Positions 54,840 to 64,000 of a DNA stretch of 64,000 nt are shown one piece after another. The number at the start of each line of letters is the position of its first letter. The stretch's first letter is position 1. This DNA comes from Thermothielavioides terrestris NRRL 8126 (taxonomy: Eukaryota > Ascomycota > Sordariomycetes > Sordariales > Chaetomiaceae): contig NC_016461.1 in assembly GCF_000226115.1 (NCBI RefSeq), positions 2,046,001 through 2,110,000 of the forward strand, read 5' to 3'. The notes under the pieces were generated by a model. It saw only the letters and a list, made by a program, of their open reading frames with translations. It had not been told where the DNA came from and made no database searches. A program made the position numbers and the translations under genes.

Positions 54840-57401
54840 TCAATCATTCTCATCATCGCCCTCCTCATCACCAGTCTCATCCCCAACCTCACTCCTATCC
54901 TCTTCCTCCTCATCCTCATCCCCAGCCTCACTCTCATCCTCCTCCTCCTCCTCCTCCTCTTCTTCTTCCCCCTCTTCTTCTACCTCCTCGCCCTCCCCAT
55001 CCTCCTCCTGCTCACCGCCACCGCCCGCCTCCCGATCAAGCAGCGCCATCGGCCGCCACGAGACATAGCTGTTCTTCAGGTCGAGCCAGCGCCGCGCGAC
55101 CGGCAGCTGGAACGGGTCGAAGGGGAAGCAGGCCTCGAGGTGGGTGAGTTCGGGCCCGTCGAGCTCGAAGCCCGTGTCGCGCAGGGCGCCGCCGGTGGCG
55201 TAGCTCCCCGTGAAGAACTGCGAGAGGTGGATCGACTTGTTCTTTTCGATTTGGGGGTAGCTGCATCATTCGTCTCGTTGTTAACGGAGCGAGGAAGGGG
55301 AGAAGTGGTAAATGATGATGACTGGGAGATGGGCAAAAGGTGGAAGATGGGACTGGAACTGACATGTAGATAAGCCCAAGGTGGTGAGAGAGGCGGGCGA
55401 ATTCCTCGACGATGACGGGCGAGCAGCACTTGAGGGGCTGTGTTGGAGAGGGGAGGTCAGCGACTGTCTACGCGGAGCTGCCAATGACACGCGGGAAATG
55501 GACTCACATTCAGCTTGCTGGCAATGTTCACCTGCAGCCTGGACCGCAGCCCGGCCATCCAGGGGAGCTCGCGCCCAATGAATGAGGCGGGGTCGTCCCA
55601 GTCGAGGCTTGAGGGTACTTGATCCCGGTCGATTAAGTCACGCCAGCGAAAGCAGAAGATCTGAGGACGGGAGTCAGTACATGAGGAAACGAGACATTGG
55701 CCCAGTCTTGTCAGTTGCAACTCACATAAAGCAAGCCTTGAAAGTACGCACTGAAAGTTGTCAGCATGCAAATAAGCCGGGCTAGTGCAGGCGAAAAAAG
55801 ACTCACTAATACTGGCTGTACCGCCTCACGTCTGGCCCGCGGCAGTCGGGGTGCGTGACGCGGTAGACATCGATGTGGTCGAGCAGCGTGTTGGTGATCA
55901 TCTGCACCTGCTCACTCTGGACGGCGGCGCCGCGCGCAGTGAAGCTCGCCAAGTAAGCAACCGCAGCCTGCTTGACGACCGGTGCCCGTCGATTCGTCGG
56001 CTCAAACCTGCACAGACGTGAGCACGTCTCCTTTCTCTCGCCACACTGGTCAGACTAGAAGCTTACGCAAGGTTGAACAGCGTCCCAATAAACATGTCCA
56101 TGAGCCGGGTGGACTTCACGGCAAACTTGAAGAGGAGGTACTGCGTGTGTCGGGATTTGAGATACTGCAACCATCAGTCAGTGGCCTTCTGGAACCCCAC
56201 ATCGAGATGGAATCCCTACCGGAAGAATGACGTTCGAGAAGTCGCTCAGCAGGTCCTGGAACGCCTCGAGGGCCTCTGGGCTGTCCGGATCCTCAAATAC
56301 CGGGGTATAGATCGAAAACAGGAGATCAAGGATGGCATCCATGGTCTCCAGCTTGCTCTTGATAGTCAGCACGCGCTTAGCCTGCTCGTCCAAGTCGTCC
56401 TCATCGCTCAGTACGGAATCGGCGTCGCTCTCGTCATCTTCGTCCTCGTTGTTCGCGTCCGAGGCTTCGAGCTGCCGCAGCACTGCCCGGGTAATCTCGT
56501 CGTCGTCGTTTTCCAGATCGAGCGTCATCTCGACGTCCAGCTTGACCAGCCGCGAGAGGATCAGCTCCATGAGATCCCGCTCGAGATCAGGCCTCGTGGC
56601 CTTCAGTCGTAGGAGATGGTCAATATACTCCAGGTGCGTGGCCTTCGACTCCTCGCTGTAGGGGAACTTGGACGTGACCAAGTCAAGGATGATGTGCGGG
56701 CCGGCGGGGAATAGCTCGAGCAGGTACTTGACGCCAATATGTAGCCACCTCTTCTTCGTCTCGGGCTCGACTGGCGGAAAGCCCGCCACGCTCGAGGCGT
56801 GTCGCGTCTCGGTGAACTTGTCGACGACCATGGTAAGCACCTGCGTGAAGATCGACATCTGTATTGATGAAAGCGCCGCAAGGAGCTGAATGTATGCCAT
56901 GGCAAAGTCCTCGTCCCGCTCCAGCCAGGCGCACCGCAGGATGCTCCCGAGCAGGCCAGAGCACGACCGGCCAAGCAGCGGTGCGTAGCCCGTCAGCGCG
57001 ACAACATAGGCAATCAGATCCTGCGGTTTCACGCGCTCCTCGTCATCGTCGTCATCAGGCGTAAGTTGTTTTGTCCTCGGCGCGAATAATTCCTTCAGGT
57101 GGTCGTAGTCCTCATCGTCGCCGCGGCTGTGCCCCTCCAAAGCCTGCTTCACCTCCCGCTTGGCCTCTTCCAGGCTCTTGCTGCTGATCTCCTTGACCAT
57201 GTTGAGGTCCTCGTTGAACGCGACAGTTTTCTTCTGTCTCTTCGTCGGAGGCTCGTCCTCGTCTGCCCCATCCGAGTCATCGGATCGTGATCGCGTGCCC
57301 AACACGGTTGGGGCTTTTCGGAGGATCGGCTTAATTGGGGAGGAGGCGGCAGCGGACGCAGGAGAGCTGCGCGCGAGCGCGAGGGATGTCATTGTCGTCA
57401 T
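54840..57401 (-). CDS. rrn3: RNA polymerase I transcription initiation factor RRN3 (TIF-IA)
   Basis: Seven exons (57401–56220, 56164–56067, 56007–55807, 55750–55726, 55660–55508, 55437–55364, 55260–54840), all in phase, 717 residues. RRN3 binds Pol I and brings it to rDNA promoters. The HEAT-repeat core is clear: QDLIAYVVALTGYAPLLGRS, WLHIGVKYLLELFPAGPHII, DLERDLMELILSRLVKLDVE, LDLLFSIYTPVF, then YLKSRHTQYLLFKFA, LLYIFCFRWRDLI, VNIASKLNPLKCCSP and LTHLEACFPFDPFQLPVARR. Exon 4 is only 25 nt. The N-terminus has PPTKRQKKTVAFNEDLN. The C-terminus is an almost pure Glu/Asp tail of about 50 residues (EEEGEEEEEEEEEEDE). Start chosen at MTTMTSLALARS; an in-frame ATG 48 bases upstream (57449) is possible. 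Confidence 0.96.
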
Positions 57402-58510
57402 GAAGGGCAGTTTTCTCGCTGCTTGTTGTGCGGAGGAAGAAGTGTGCACCAGTACAGCGATACAACAAGTCTGCGCGGTGTGGCAGAACCCACGACGAGC
57501 GGTGAGAATGGCGAGCGAGACTTCGTCGCGGTCAAGGAAGGTTGGATAATTTGTGGCAGGGCGAGCGTGCAGATTGCCGTTGATTAGACATGATCATTAC
57601 TACGCGCCCCAGTAATGGAGGGAGATGTCCAGAGTTGCTGGTCGACCTCGCAGCGTGGGTTGTTTTCTCTTCTCCGAGCTTTCTGCCGCCTTCTCGGCGG
57701 TCAAAAATGTTGACAGTCGGGCGTGCACAGCAATTTTTGAAAACGGTTCCCCCGCAAGTGGGCACGTGCAAGTGGGGATAACATTGCCTGCTGGGGAAAG
57801 CGGTCTGAGAATCTGGCCAGAGACCCCTGGTCACCGAAGCTCATTGGCTAGGAATTCGATGTCAGTGAGTGGAGAGGTTCACAGCGGCATCCCCACGAAA
57901 TACTTTCAAGAATAAACCTCTTCAGGGACGCTGCAACGAGGTCAAGAGAGAGTAGACGATCCCTGATAGAAAATTCTTAGATTATTTTTGAGAAACCGTG
58001 AAGGCGAAGCTATTCCATTGTCGGGGGCAACCAGTGGCTAAATGGGGTTTGTGTCTGAATGTCACACCTCAGTCGTGCGCTCCCTCGTCCAGAACTCCGA
58101 CAATGCACAGCACACTACTCTCACCAAGGTGCATCGACCAAACTGGAACACACACAGCAGATAATCGACTTTTCCGAAAAGTTCGGAGGGTTTTCTGAAA
58201 ACGCCACGAGGGAGTCTACACATAACTCCAAACACAGAACCCATCCCGAGTCTTCCTTCCCCACGTTGCGTGATACCTCCCGAGCTTATTCCCCTCGCCC
58301 ACGCCAAGTCCCCAATGTATTCTCTGTCCGGCGACAGGGCATGGACCAAATGCGCGGCCAAGCCTTGCGGCGGCATGGACGGCTGGTACTTATACACACA
58401 TAAAGATGACGAGAGACAAGAGACGAATTAAGAGAGTTCACGGCCCGCAGCCATGCAACACTTCGACGGGCTGCCAGTGGCGGAGACAGCGCCAGCAGGC
58501 GGCGTGGAAA
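57402..58510. other. Intergenic: RRN3 promoter and HAP3 3' flank
   Basis: No gene recognised. The sequence from 57402 to about 57800 is the RRN3 upstream region. The sequence near 58.4 kb is the HAP3 3' UTR side. Confidence 0.5.
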
Positions 58511-59597
58511 CTAATACTCAGGCCCGGCACCGTTATGCCCGGGTTGAGCGCCGTAAAGATTATATCCCTGCGGGTCTCCGCCTTCCTGCTGGCCCGGAAG
58601 CCCCGCGCCGAATGCTCCGGCGGCCGGGTTCGAGCCGCTGGCTGCACCATAGCCCTGGCTGTTGGGCCGATTCTGTTGGTTCTCGCCCCGGTTGGACTGT
58701 GACTGCTGCTGGCCAGGTCAGCAAAACAGAGTATCCTTGCGAGGAGAGGAGAGGGGAAGAGCAGGCGTCTGGGCGCGAGACGGTAGACGGTGTGGTTGGG
58801 AAACCTACTTCTCTGTACTTGGACAGATAGATCTTGAGCGCCTCGGCGTAGTTCTCAAACCCGAGCGAGCTCATGGCAAAGAGGATGTCCTCCCCGTTGA
58901 CTGTTTTTCGCTTTTCCTGATGGCACTTCTCCGACGCTGTGATAGGTCAGACCGCGTGAACCAACGAGAGGCGGAGCCGTTCGCATCCCAGGATTCCTGA
59001 GGAAAGCTTACCCTCGCTGGTGATGAACGAGATAAACTCGCTGACGCACTCCTGCATGCATTCCTTCGCCTCCTTGGCGATCTTTGCATTCTCAGGCAGC
59101 GCCGTCTTCATGATGCGGGCCACTGGCGCAAAGTTTCGTATGTTAGCGTCGTAGACATCAGCCTTGTCCGTCTTGGAGGACGACGTCGAAGCACGAGCCG
59201 CCTGCGGCGACGACTGGGGCGACGAACGGCCCGACATGGACGTGGAGCTGCCGTTGGCGCGCGCGGTGGTCTGATAGGCAGGGCAGAACAGCGCCAGCCA
59301 GGGAGGGTCTCGCCGCCATGCAAGCGGAAGCGCAAGCGTTGAGGGGAGGAGGGCCGCCACGCAGAGTGCACGCGCGAATCATGGCGACTGGAAGCATGAT
59401 CGCAGCATAGGGGAAGAATCAGAGATGCACGACGTACCATTGGCTATGGGTAACCACCGATCTTGCTCTTTAACCTCGAACTCATAGCCGAGCCCGGTCG
59501 AGTGTGGGTCCTGAGGGTCGTTCATTTGTGCTTCGTCGTCACCCGACGGTGCACCTTGTTCGACATCCTTCGGATTGGATTGGGGGGAGTCGGACAT
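58511..59597 (-). CDS. hapC: CCAAT-binding factor subunit HAP3/NF-YB (HapC)
   Basis: Exons 59597–59438, 59122–59012, 58936–58809 and 58708–58511, all in phase, 198 residues. It pairs with HAP5/NF-YC through a histone fold and with HAP2/NF-YA to bind CCAAT boxes. In fungi the complex controls iron, redox and carbon genes. The histone-fold is complete: [80 protein letters not shown] and [10 protein letters not shown]. The tail is Gln/Asn/Gly-rich ([37 protein letters not shown]), as in other Pezizomycotina. The intron between exons 1 and 2 is 315 nt, the others about 75–100 nt. Confidence 0.96.
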
Positions 59598-62498
59598 ATT
59601 TGGCTACCTGCAGCGGCTGCTGGCTTCTTGTAAATTCCTTGGACTGCCAGCTCGCACAACTAGGGAAAAGGTGGGTGATGTGTCGCTGGACACGTTGCAA
59701 GGGGGTAGGGCTTGCGGCCACTTCCCCTCTGACGGCTTGACCTGCAAGACCTGCGTCAAGCAGTGCCTCTCCGCGTGCCAGGCCTCCTCTCACTGGCTAC
59801 CCTGCCCCGATCTTCAGGCTGTGGCAAGGAAGGCCCGGGGGTCTGACGCAAGGTGTGGGGTGGAGGTAGTGAGCAGGGCTGCAAACAATGACAAGCCGGC
59901 CAGAACTGGGAGCGCGAGCCCAAAGCAGTATCGTGGGGTGAGCCGCACCAGTGGGTGCGTGGGTGCGTGGGGTACAAGGGGGTGTGGAATGGGGGACTGG
60001 GCCGCAGTACCCTAGTCAAGGAGCGTGTCTCGCTGTGCCCGCTGGATCGGGTGGCTCAGGGCTGCCTCGCCGTTACCGCAAGCAAAATGCGCAGGCCGGT
60101 CCCAAGGCCTGAGCAGTAGCTCGTCCGATCGACCGACCAGCTGTGCTCCGCGCCGTCCGGGCTCAACTGCGAGCGTGGTGTCTCTCTGTGGTATCGTGTC
60201 GCGGTTACACCGGCATGCGATGCGATTGCCGGTTGGCTGGGTGCGGTCGGCACCGGGCAGGAAGGCCTCGACTTGCGGCGACAGGAGATTGGTTGTGCTG
60301 CCACGGCCTTGATTGCGTACCTCGCGGGGATATCTGCAGAGTCGCGTCAGAAGCCGGTGCACCTACGGGGGCGTTTAGGTAGGAATGGAAGTTTGCCAAG
60401 TGCGGTGTCTGCGTGACAATGGGAGCACGCAGAGCCCAGCAGGTGGTGCGGTCCCGCTACGGGCGACGCGATGGGCTGCGATGGGCCGCGGTGCCATGGC
60501 ACGCGCAGATGGCTAGCGGACGCACCTTGCTCGCTCGTACCAGTGACTGCCGCTCCGGGTCAATAAATGGGGGATGCCTTGTCGCAATCGGTCGCAGTCT
60601 TCCCTGCACTAGCTTGGATGCTGCGGGCGCTCCGAGTGGGTGTTGTCTGAGTTGGCCGCGAACCTAGCGGCGACTTGGGTCTGCGATGCACGGAAAACTG
60701 GGATGCAAGAGGGCTGCAGCGCGCGTGGGGTTGTTGCGGTGGGAAGAATGGCCGGGGATTTCGGGGGGAAAGAGGAATGCCCGCGGGCGGAGTGGGTCCG
60801 GCCTTGATCCCAGCGATCAGCACCTTCAAGGTGCCCCTGCCATAACAAGCTTGGCGATTACCTTACTTCCCCTGGTCAACATCAGCACTTCGGGTAACAA
60901 ACTTCCATACAGGGACTCAAACTCAAAGTGTGGTAAGCCGAGTATCAACCTAGGTACTTCTTGCGCTCCTCTCAACACTTTTGCCAAACGCCGACCAAGC
61001 TTTAGTTGTTTCTGCTAAGCTCGGATTATCACAATCCTTGTTTTGTTTGAGACAAACTGCTGGAGACTCCAGCCTCCGACTGAATCTATGCAGGGAGGTG
61101 GGAGGGATTGGACGCCGTAAAGTGAAGGAGCATGAGAGAGGGGGTCTCCGCAGCGAACCTGCATTTCCATCCCAGAGGACTCTGATGCTCCATCGACAGT
61201 TCAGAGCCAAGGCAGGAATGGTGTGGGAAAAGAGCTCGAAGAGGCTAACTACCTGCCTGGCTGCACTGTACACTCTTGGCCTCCATGTCGTCCCGTCAAG
61301 AGCGGTGAATGCACAGCCCAGACCTTGCCGGGGGTGATGAACGGTCTCAGTTGAGGGAGGAGTGGAGCTTGCGAAAATCCTCAATTTTCAGCACACATCC
61401 CGTGGCTGCTGCGAGAACAAAGTGAATACGTCGGGCCTGGTTGTGATGAAGTCGTAGCCTCGAGGCGCTACGGATGTCTTGGCGGCCGGTGGAGGGGCCA
61501 AGGATGGTGGGCGAGGCGGCTGAATGATTCGACAATTGCGGTCGCGAGTAAATATGCAGGCAGGAACAGGAAGTGCCTAACGGGTCCAGAGAACGGGTCT
61601 CGGGTCGAATGGCTGGGGTCGAATGGCTGAGATTTCTCCGTTTGGTCGCTTAAGCTGCGCAGCAGGTAGGCGTGTGACCAGGGAGACGGGATTCTGGGGA
61701 CGCCTGCTGGGTGGTGGTAATTCACGAGGTTTGAACCAATAACAGAATTTTGGGCTGTTTCGAGAATCTCACTGGGCGAAAAAGGACCGTTGAATTCCAA
61801 AATCTGAGGTCTCAACGTTCTCACAATCACCTTGCCAAGGCCCGTACCCAGCTTTGAGGAGGGATCTTCAGCAGGTCAACGAGCCTATTTCCCAGACGAA
61901 GCCAGTTTCATGGGTTCCCTTCGGCACAACCGGACGGAACGAAGTTGACCAGTATGGGGGGGGACACTATGTCACTCTGCTCAAACTCCATGGAGCAAGC
62001 CAACCAACCCCGCCTGAGTTAGACACAGGATGCCCAATCCCGTCGCAGCCCAACCATGTGGCTGGCTCTCCCTGTTGGGCATCGCAACAGGCTAGTGCAT
62101 GCCGCTAGGCTGCAGAAGAAGACGACTGTACAACTCAGCATCCCTTCAGGACAAGAAAACGCAGAAGTTTGTGCAGCTTCTGAGGATCGCGCCAGCCTCT
62201 CCGTTTTGCTCTTGCTGGCAATCATTTTCCCGTGCTGGACCGCTTGGACAGTGGAGGCTTCCAGTCCTACCACCAAGTCAGGGGGTGGCAGGGCCGGGGC
62301 ATCAAGGCGCCCGCCAGCGCGTGGGGTGTCGTCAGTCAGAAATGTGCCTTTTCTGCCGCCCAATGTGCACAAGCAAGTTGACGGCACCCCGGGAGTCTGC
62401 TGATGGACGGAGCATGGACGGCATGGCATGGCATGGCACGGCTTGGGATCTGGCGTGGCTTTTCGAACCCTTGTCCCCAGTGCGCAAGGTTCTTCTTT
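59598..62498. other. 2.9-kb interval upstream of HAP3, no gene recognised
   Basis: Short open frames on both strands lack domains and splice logic. It holds the HAP3 promoter at its left end and the 3' flank of the prefoldin gene at its right. A GGCATGGCATGGCATGGCAC pentanucleotide repeat lies near 62419–62440. Confidence 0.45.
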
Positions 62499-63140
62499 TC
62501 ATGATTGCACAACCTGGACGTTGTTCTTCTTCTGCAACGGAAGTCAGAACCGGAAGGATGACAACACCGGCAAGACGGCCCTGCGCGTACCTTCCACTTG
62601 TCAAGCTCATCTTGCTTGGCCTTGTATTGCTTGACCAGGTCATCGAGAACCTTCTTTAGCCCCTCGGCATTCGTGCGGAGGGCGGGGATGACATCCTTCA
62701 CCGTCCTCTCCACCAGAACACCATTGATCATGCGGAAGCACTTGCGGTCACCCGGGAGCGGCTCCAAGGTCTCGAGAACAAGCCTGCCGGCGCGGTTAGC
62801 GATGAGCGATGAGCGGTGAGAAAAGCGGGATGGAGCGGTGTGATGAAAGCCGAGTGTGATGAAAGCCGAGGTAAGCCAGGGACAGTTGCCCAGAAAAAAA
62901 AAAAAAAAGGCTCGGCCCCGGTTTGGTAGAATCGATGAAAAGAATTCCTTACTTGTGCTCTTCAGCTTCTTGTTCGACATCGCCTATCTTCTGCGCCAGC
63001 TGTTGCAGTGTGTTTTTGTAGTTGGTGTACTGCAACTGGAGGTCTGCCAAACGAGTCAGTGGCTGCTCCGGTCTCGATCGCTGGGTGCCCACAAAGATCT
63101 CACCCTGCTGCCTCTTGGCCGGTGCCGTTTGGGATGCCAT
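62499..63140 (-). CDS. pfd2: Prefoldin subunit 2 (GIM4/PFD2)
   Basis: Exons 63140–63104, 63043–62953, 62783–62591 and 62531–62499, all GT–AG and in phase, 117 residues. It is one β-type subunit of the hexameric prefoldin that delivers actin and tubulin to the CCT chaperonin. The N-terminal coiled coil reads LQLQYTNYKNTLQQLAQKIG and DVEQEAEEHK. The β-hairpin core is LVLETLEPLPGDRKCFRMIN and GVLVERTVKDVIPAL. The C-terminal coil is GLKKVLDDLVKQYKAKQDEL, ending KKNNVQVVQS. The first intron is in frame, so an unspliced reading adds about 20 spurious residues; the conserved QQ-D-L-Q junction argues for splicing. Confidence 0.95.
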
Positions 63141-63386
63141 GGTCGGTTTGACAAGCGCCGAACGAAGCTTTTGGATGTCCGCTCAGAACACGGACTATCT
63201 GATGTCGTTCGCGATGAGGGAGGTGGAACAAGTTGAAACCAGTCAGGGCCGCTAACAAGATGACTGTGGCCCTTGAGGGTCAACGCGGCCAATGGCCAAT
63301 CCACTCCACACGCATTGTAAAATGACGGAGGTGGTCCAAGCTTCCGGCCCGTCCCCCTCGGCTCCTGAGTTGAAATGGGGTTATTC

Positions 63387-63771
63387 TTAAAGAGGTCCCG
63401 CCAAGACTAATTTCGCCTACCGCTTACAAGTATTTACAAATTGCCGCGAGGGAGCGGGGTCGCCACGACTTCGAGCAACATCAACAACGAAGAATTGCAA
63501 AGACTCGTAGCAACAACTTTGCGAAACCTCAACCAAATTGAAAAAAAAGAAAACGAAGTTAACCCATACCCTAACCTTGACCCTCACCCTAACCATAACC
63601 CTCACCCTAACCAGCGGGGGGCTGGCGCCGCCCCCCGCACCCCCGGCGAACTAACCCGTGGCTAACCCGTGGCGATAGTGTAAACCCCTTGGCGGTCTTG
63701 GCGGGGTACTGACGCTGTAAAAACATTGCCGACAATTGGCCGAAATTAGTCTTGGCGGGACCTCTTTAAGA
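63387..63771. mobile_element. 385-bp inverted-repeat element (MITE-like)
   Basis: Perfect 30-bp terminal inverted repeats at 63387–63416 and 63742–63771; the left one begins CTTAAAGAGGTCCCGCC. The outermost bases include TTAA on both sides (63388–63391 and 63767–63770). A TTAA or TA target duplication would then fit a piggyBac-like or Tc1/mariner-like origin; I cannot decide which. The interior has no transposase. It carries degenerate telomere-type repeats (63561–63613), a GC hairpin (GCGGGGGG and CCCCCCGC arms, 63614–63638) and a duplicated CTAACCCGTGG. It ends 10 bp before the ATG of the next gene. Confidence 0.85.
63561..63613. repeat. Degenerate telomere-like CCCTAA repeats
   Basis: CCCTAACC occurs three times, mixed with ACCATAACC and TTGACCCTCA variants. 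All are near-copies of CCCTAA, the complement of the TTAGGG fungal telomere unit. It lies inside the 385-bp inverted-repeat element, not at a chromosome end. Confidence 0.7.
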
Positions 63772-63781
63772 TCCAGCTGAA

Positions 63782-64000
63782 ATGGCCCGATTTTCGGCAA
63801 GCTCGCGACTGCCACGCCTGGCCCTTTCTCAACCTCACCGGCCGATCCACATCCGCAATGCACCCCCTATTGCATACGAAGGACAATGCGGGTCAGTGAC
63901 TCCCTTTCAACCTAGACGGATATCGCACTCATGTCTCGGGCATCTCCTAACACCTTCACCTTCTGCTTCCAGGCTGCGAGCAGGTGATGCTTGCGCTCGA
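63782..64000 (+). CDS. N-terminus of a probable mitochondrial protein (partial)
   Basis: Exon 1 at 63782–63891 reads MARFSASSRLPRLALSQPHR, then PIHIRNAPPIAYEGQCG. It has a GTCAGT donor, and a TTCCAG acceptor at 63967–63972 keeps the frame into a second exon (GLRAGDACAR) that runs off the window. The Arg/Ser/Leu-rich, acid-free first 25 residues are typical of a mitochondrial targeting sequence. I cannot name the protein from this fragment. The inverted-repeat element ends just upstream, so its promoter or 5' UTR must run through that element. Confidence 0.6.
   Translation, partial: MARFSASSRLPRLALSQPHRPIHIRNAPPIAYEGQCGSVTPFQPRRISHSCLGHLLTPSPSASRLRAGDACAR

Noticed and set aside
1..64000. CRISPR arrays, bacterial operons, ribosome binding sites
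   Set aside because: Spliced genes and fungal families throughout; none of the repeats has a spacer structure.
1..64000. tRNA or rRNA genes
   Set aside because: I found no cloverleaf-like sequence with proper A and B boxes by eye; the tRNA-Lys match at 25077 is only a 10-nt primer site. A covariance-model search would be decisive.

Overview
The window looks like nuclear DNA of a filamentous ascomycete. The evidence is GC-rich genes, many short GT–AG introns of about 50–80 nt, several genes best recognised as fungal families (HAP3/HapC, RRN3, RTC3, NAS2, glyoxal oxidase with WSC domains), and a 13.8 kb repeat island with the CpA-to-TpA decay of repeat-induced point mutation (RIP). A Sordariomycete, perhaps near the Chaetomiaceae, is my best guess; the species cannot be read from the sequence.

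Layout. Positions 1–6180 are gene-poor and hold a GC-rich minisatellite of 20-bp units (about 851–1710). A small membrane protein gene lies at 6181–6740. From 6741 to 11487 is non-coding, decayed sequence with homopolymer runs (83 A, 61 T, 26 A), a (TA)n tract and a broken dynamin-like GTPase on the minus strand. Positions 11488–25293 are a Ty1/copia retrotransposon (207-bp LTRs, AATGT target duplication). A Ty3/gypsy chromodomain element (14658–22468; 260-bp LTRs, GATAT duplication) sits inside its integrase. Both are on the minus strand and heavily RIPed. A 246-bp inverted-repeat element that escaped RIP sits inside the gypsy element.

From 26 kb on, genes are regular: a GPI-type acid phosphatase (+), a membrane-anchored multicopper oxidase (+), RTC3/SBDS-like (-), a DH-PH RhoGEF (-), proteasome chaperone NAS2 (+), Ran GTPase (+), a five-WSC glyoxal oxidase (-), a bZIP regulator (-), RRN3 (-), HAP3 (-), prefoldin subunit 2 (-), and the first exon of a probably mitochondrial protein (+) cut by the window end. 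Just before that last gene is a 385-bp element with perfect 30-bp terminal inverted repeats that carries telomere-like repeats.

Most genes are housekeeping: nuclear transport (Ran), rRNA transcription (RRN3), proteasome assembly (NAS2), chaperone (prefoldin) and CCAAT-box transcription (HAP3). Three encode secreted or surface proteins (phosphatase, multicopper oxidase, copper radical oxidase). They do not form an obvious pathway or metabolite cluster. Three otherwise intact genes (phosphatase, RhoGEF, glyoxal oxidase) are each out of frame by one base at a single place, which suggests either assembly indels or recent damage.
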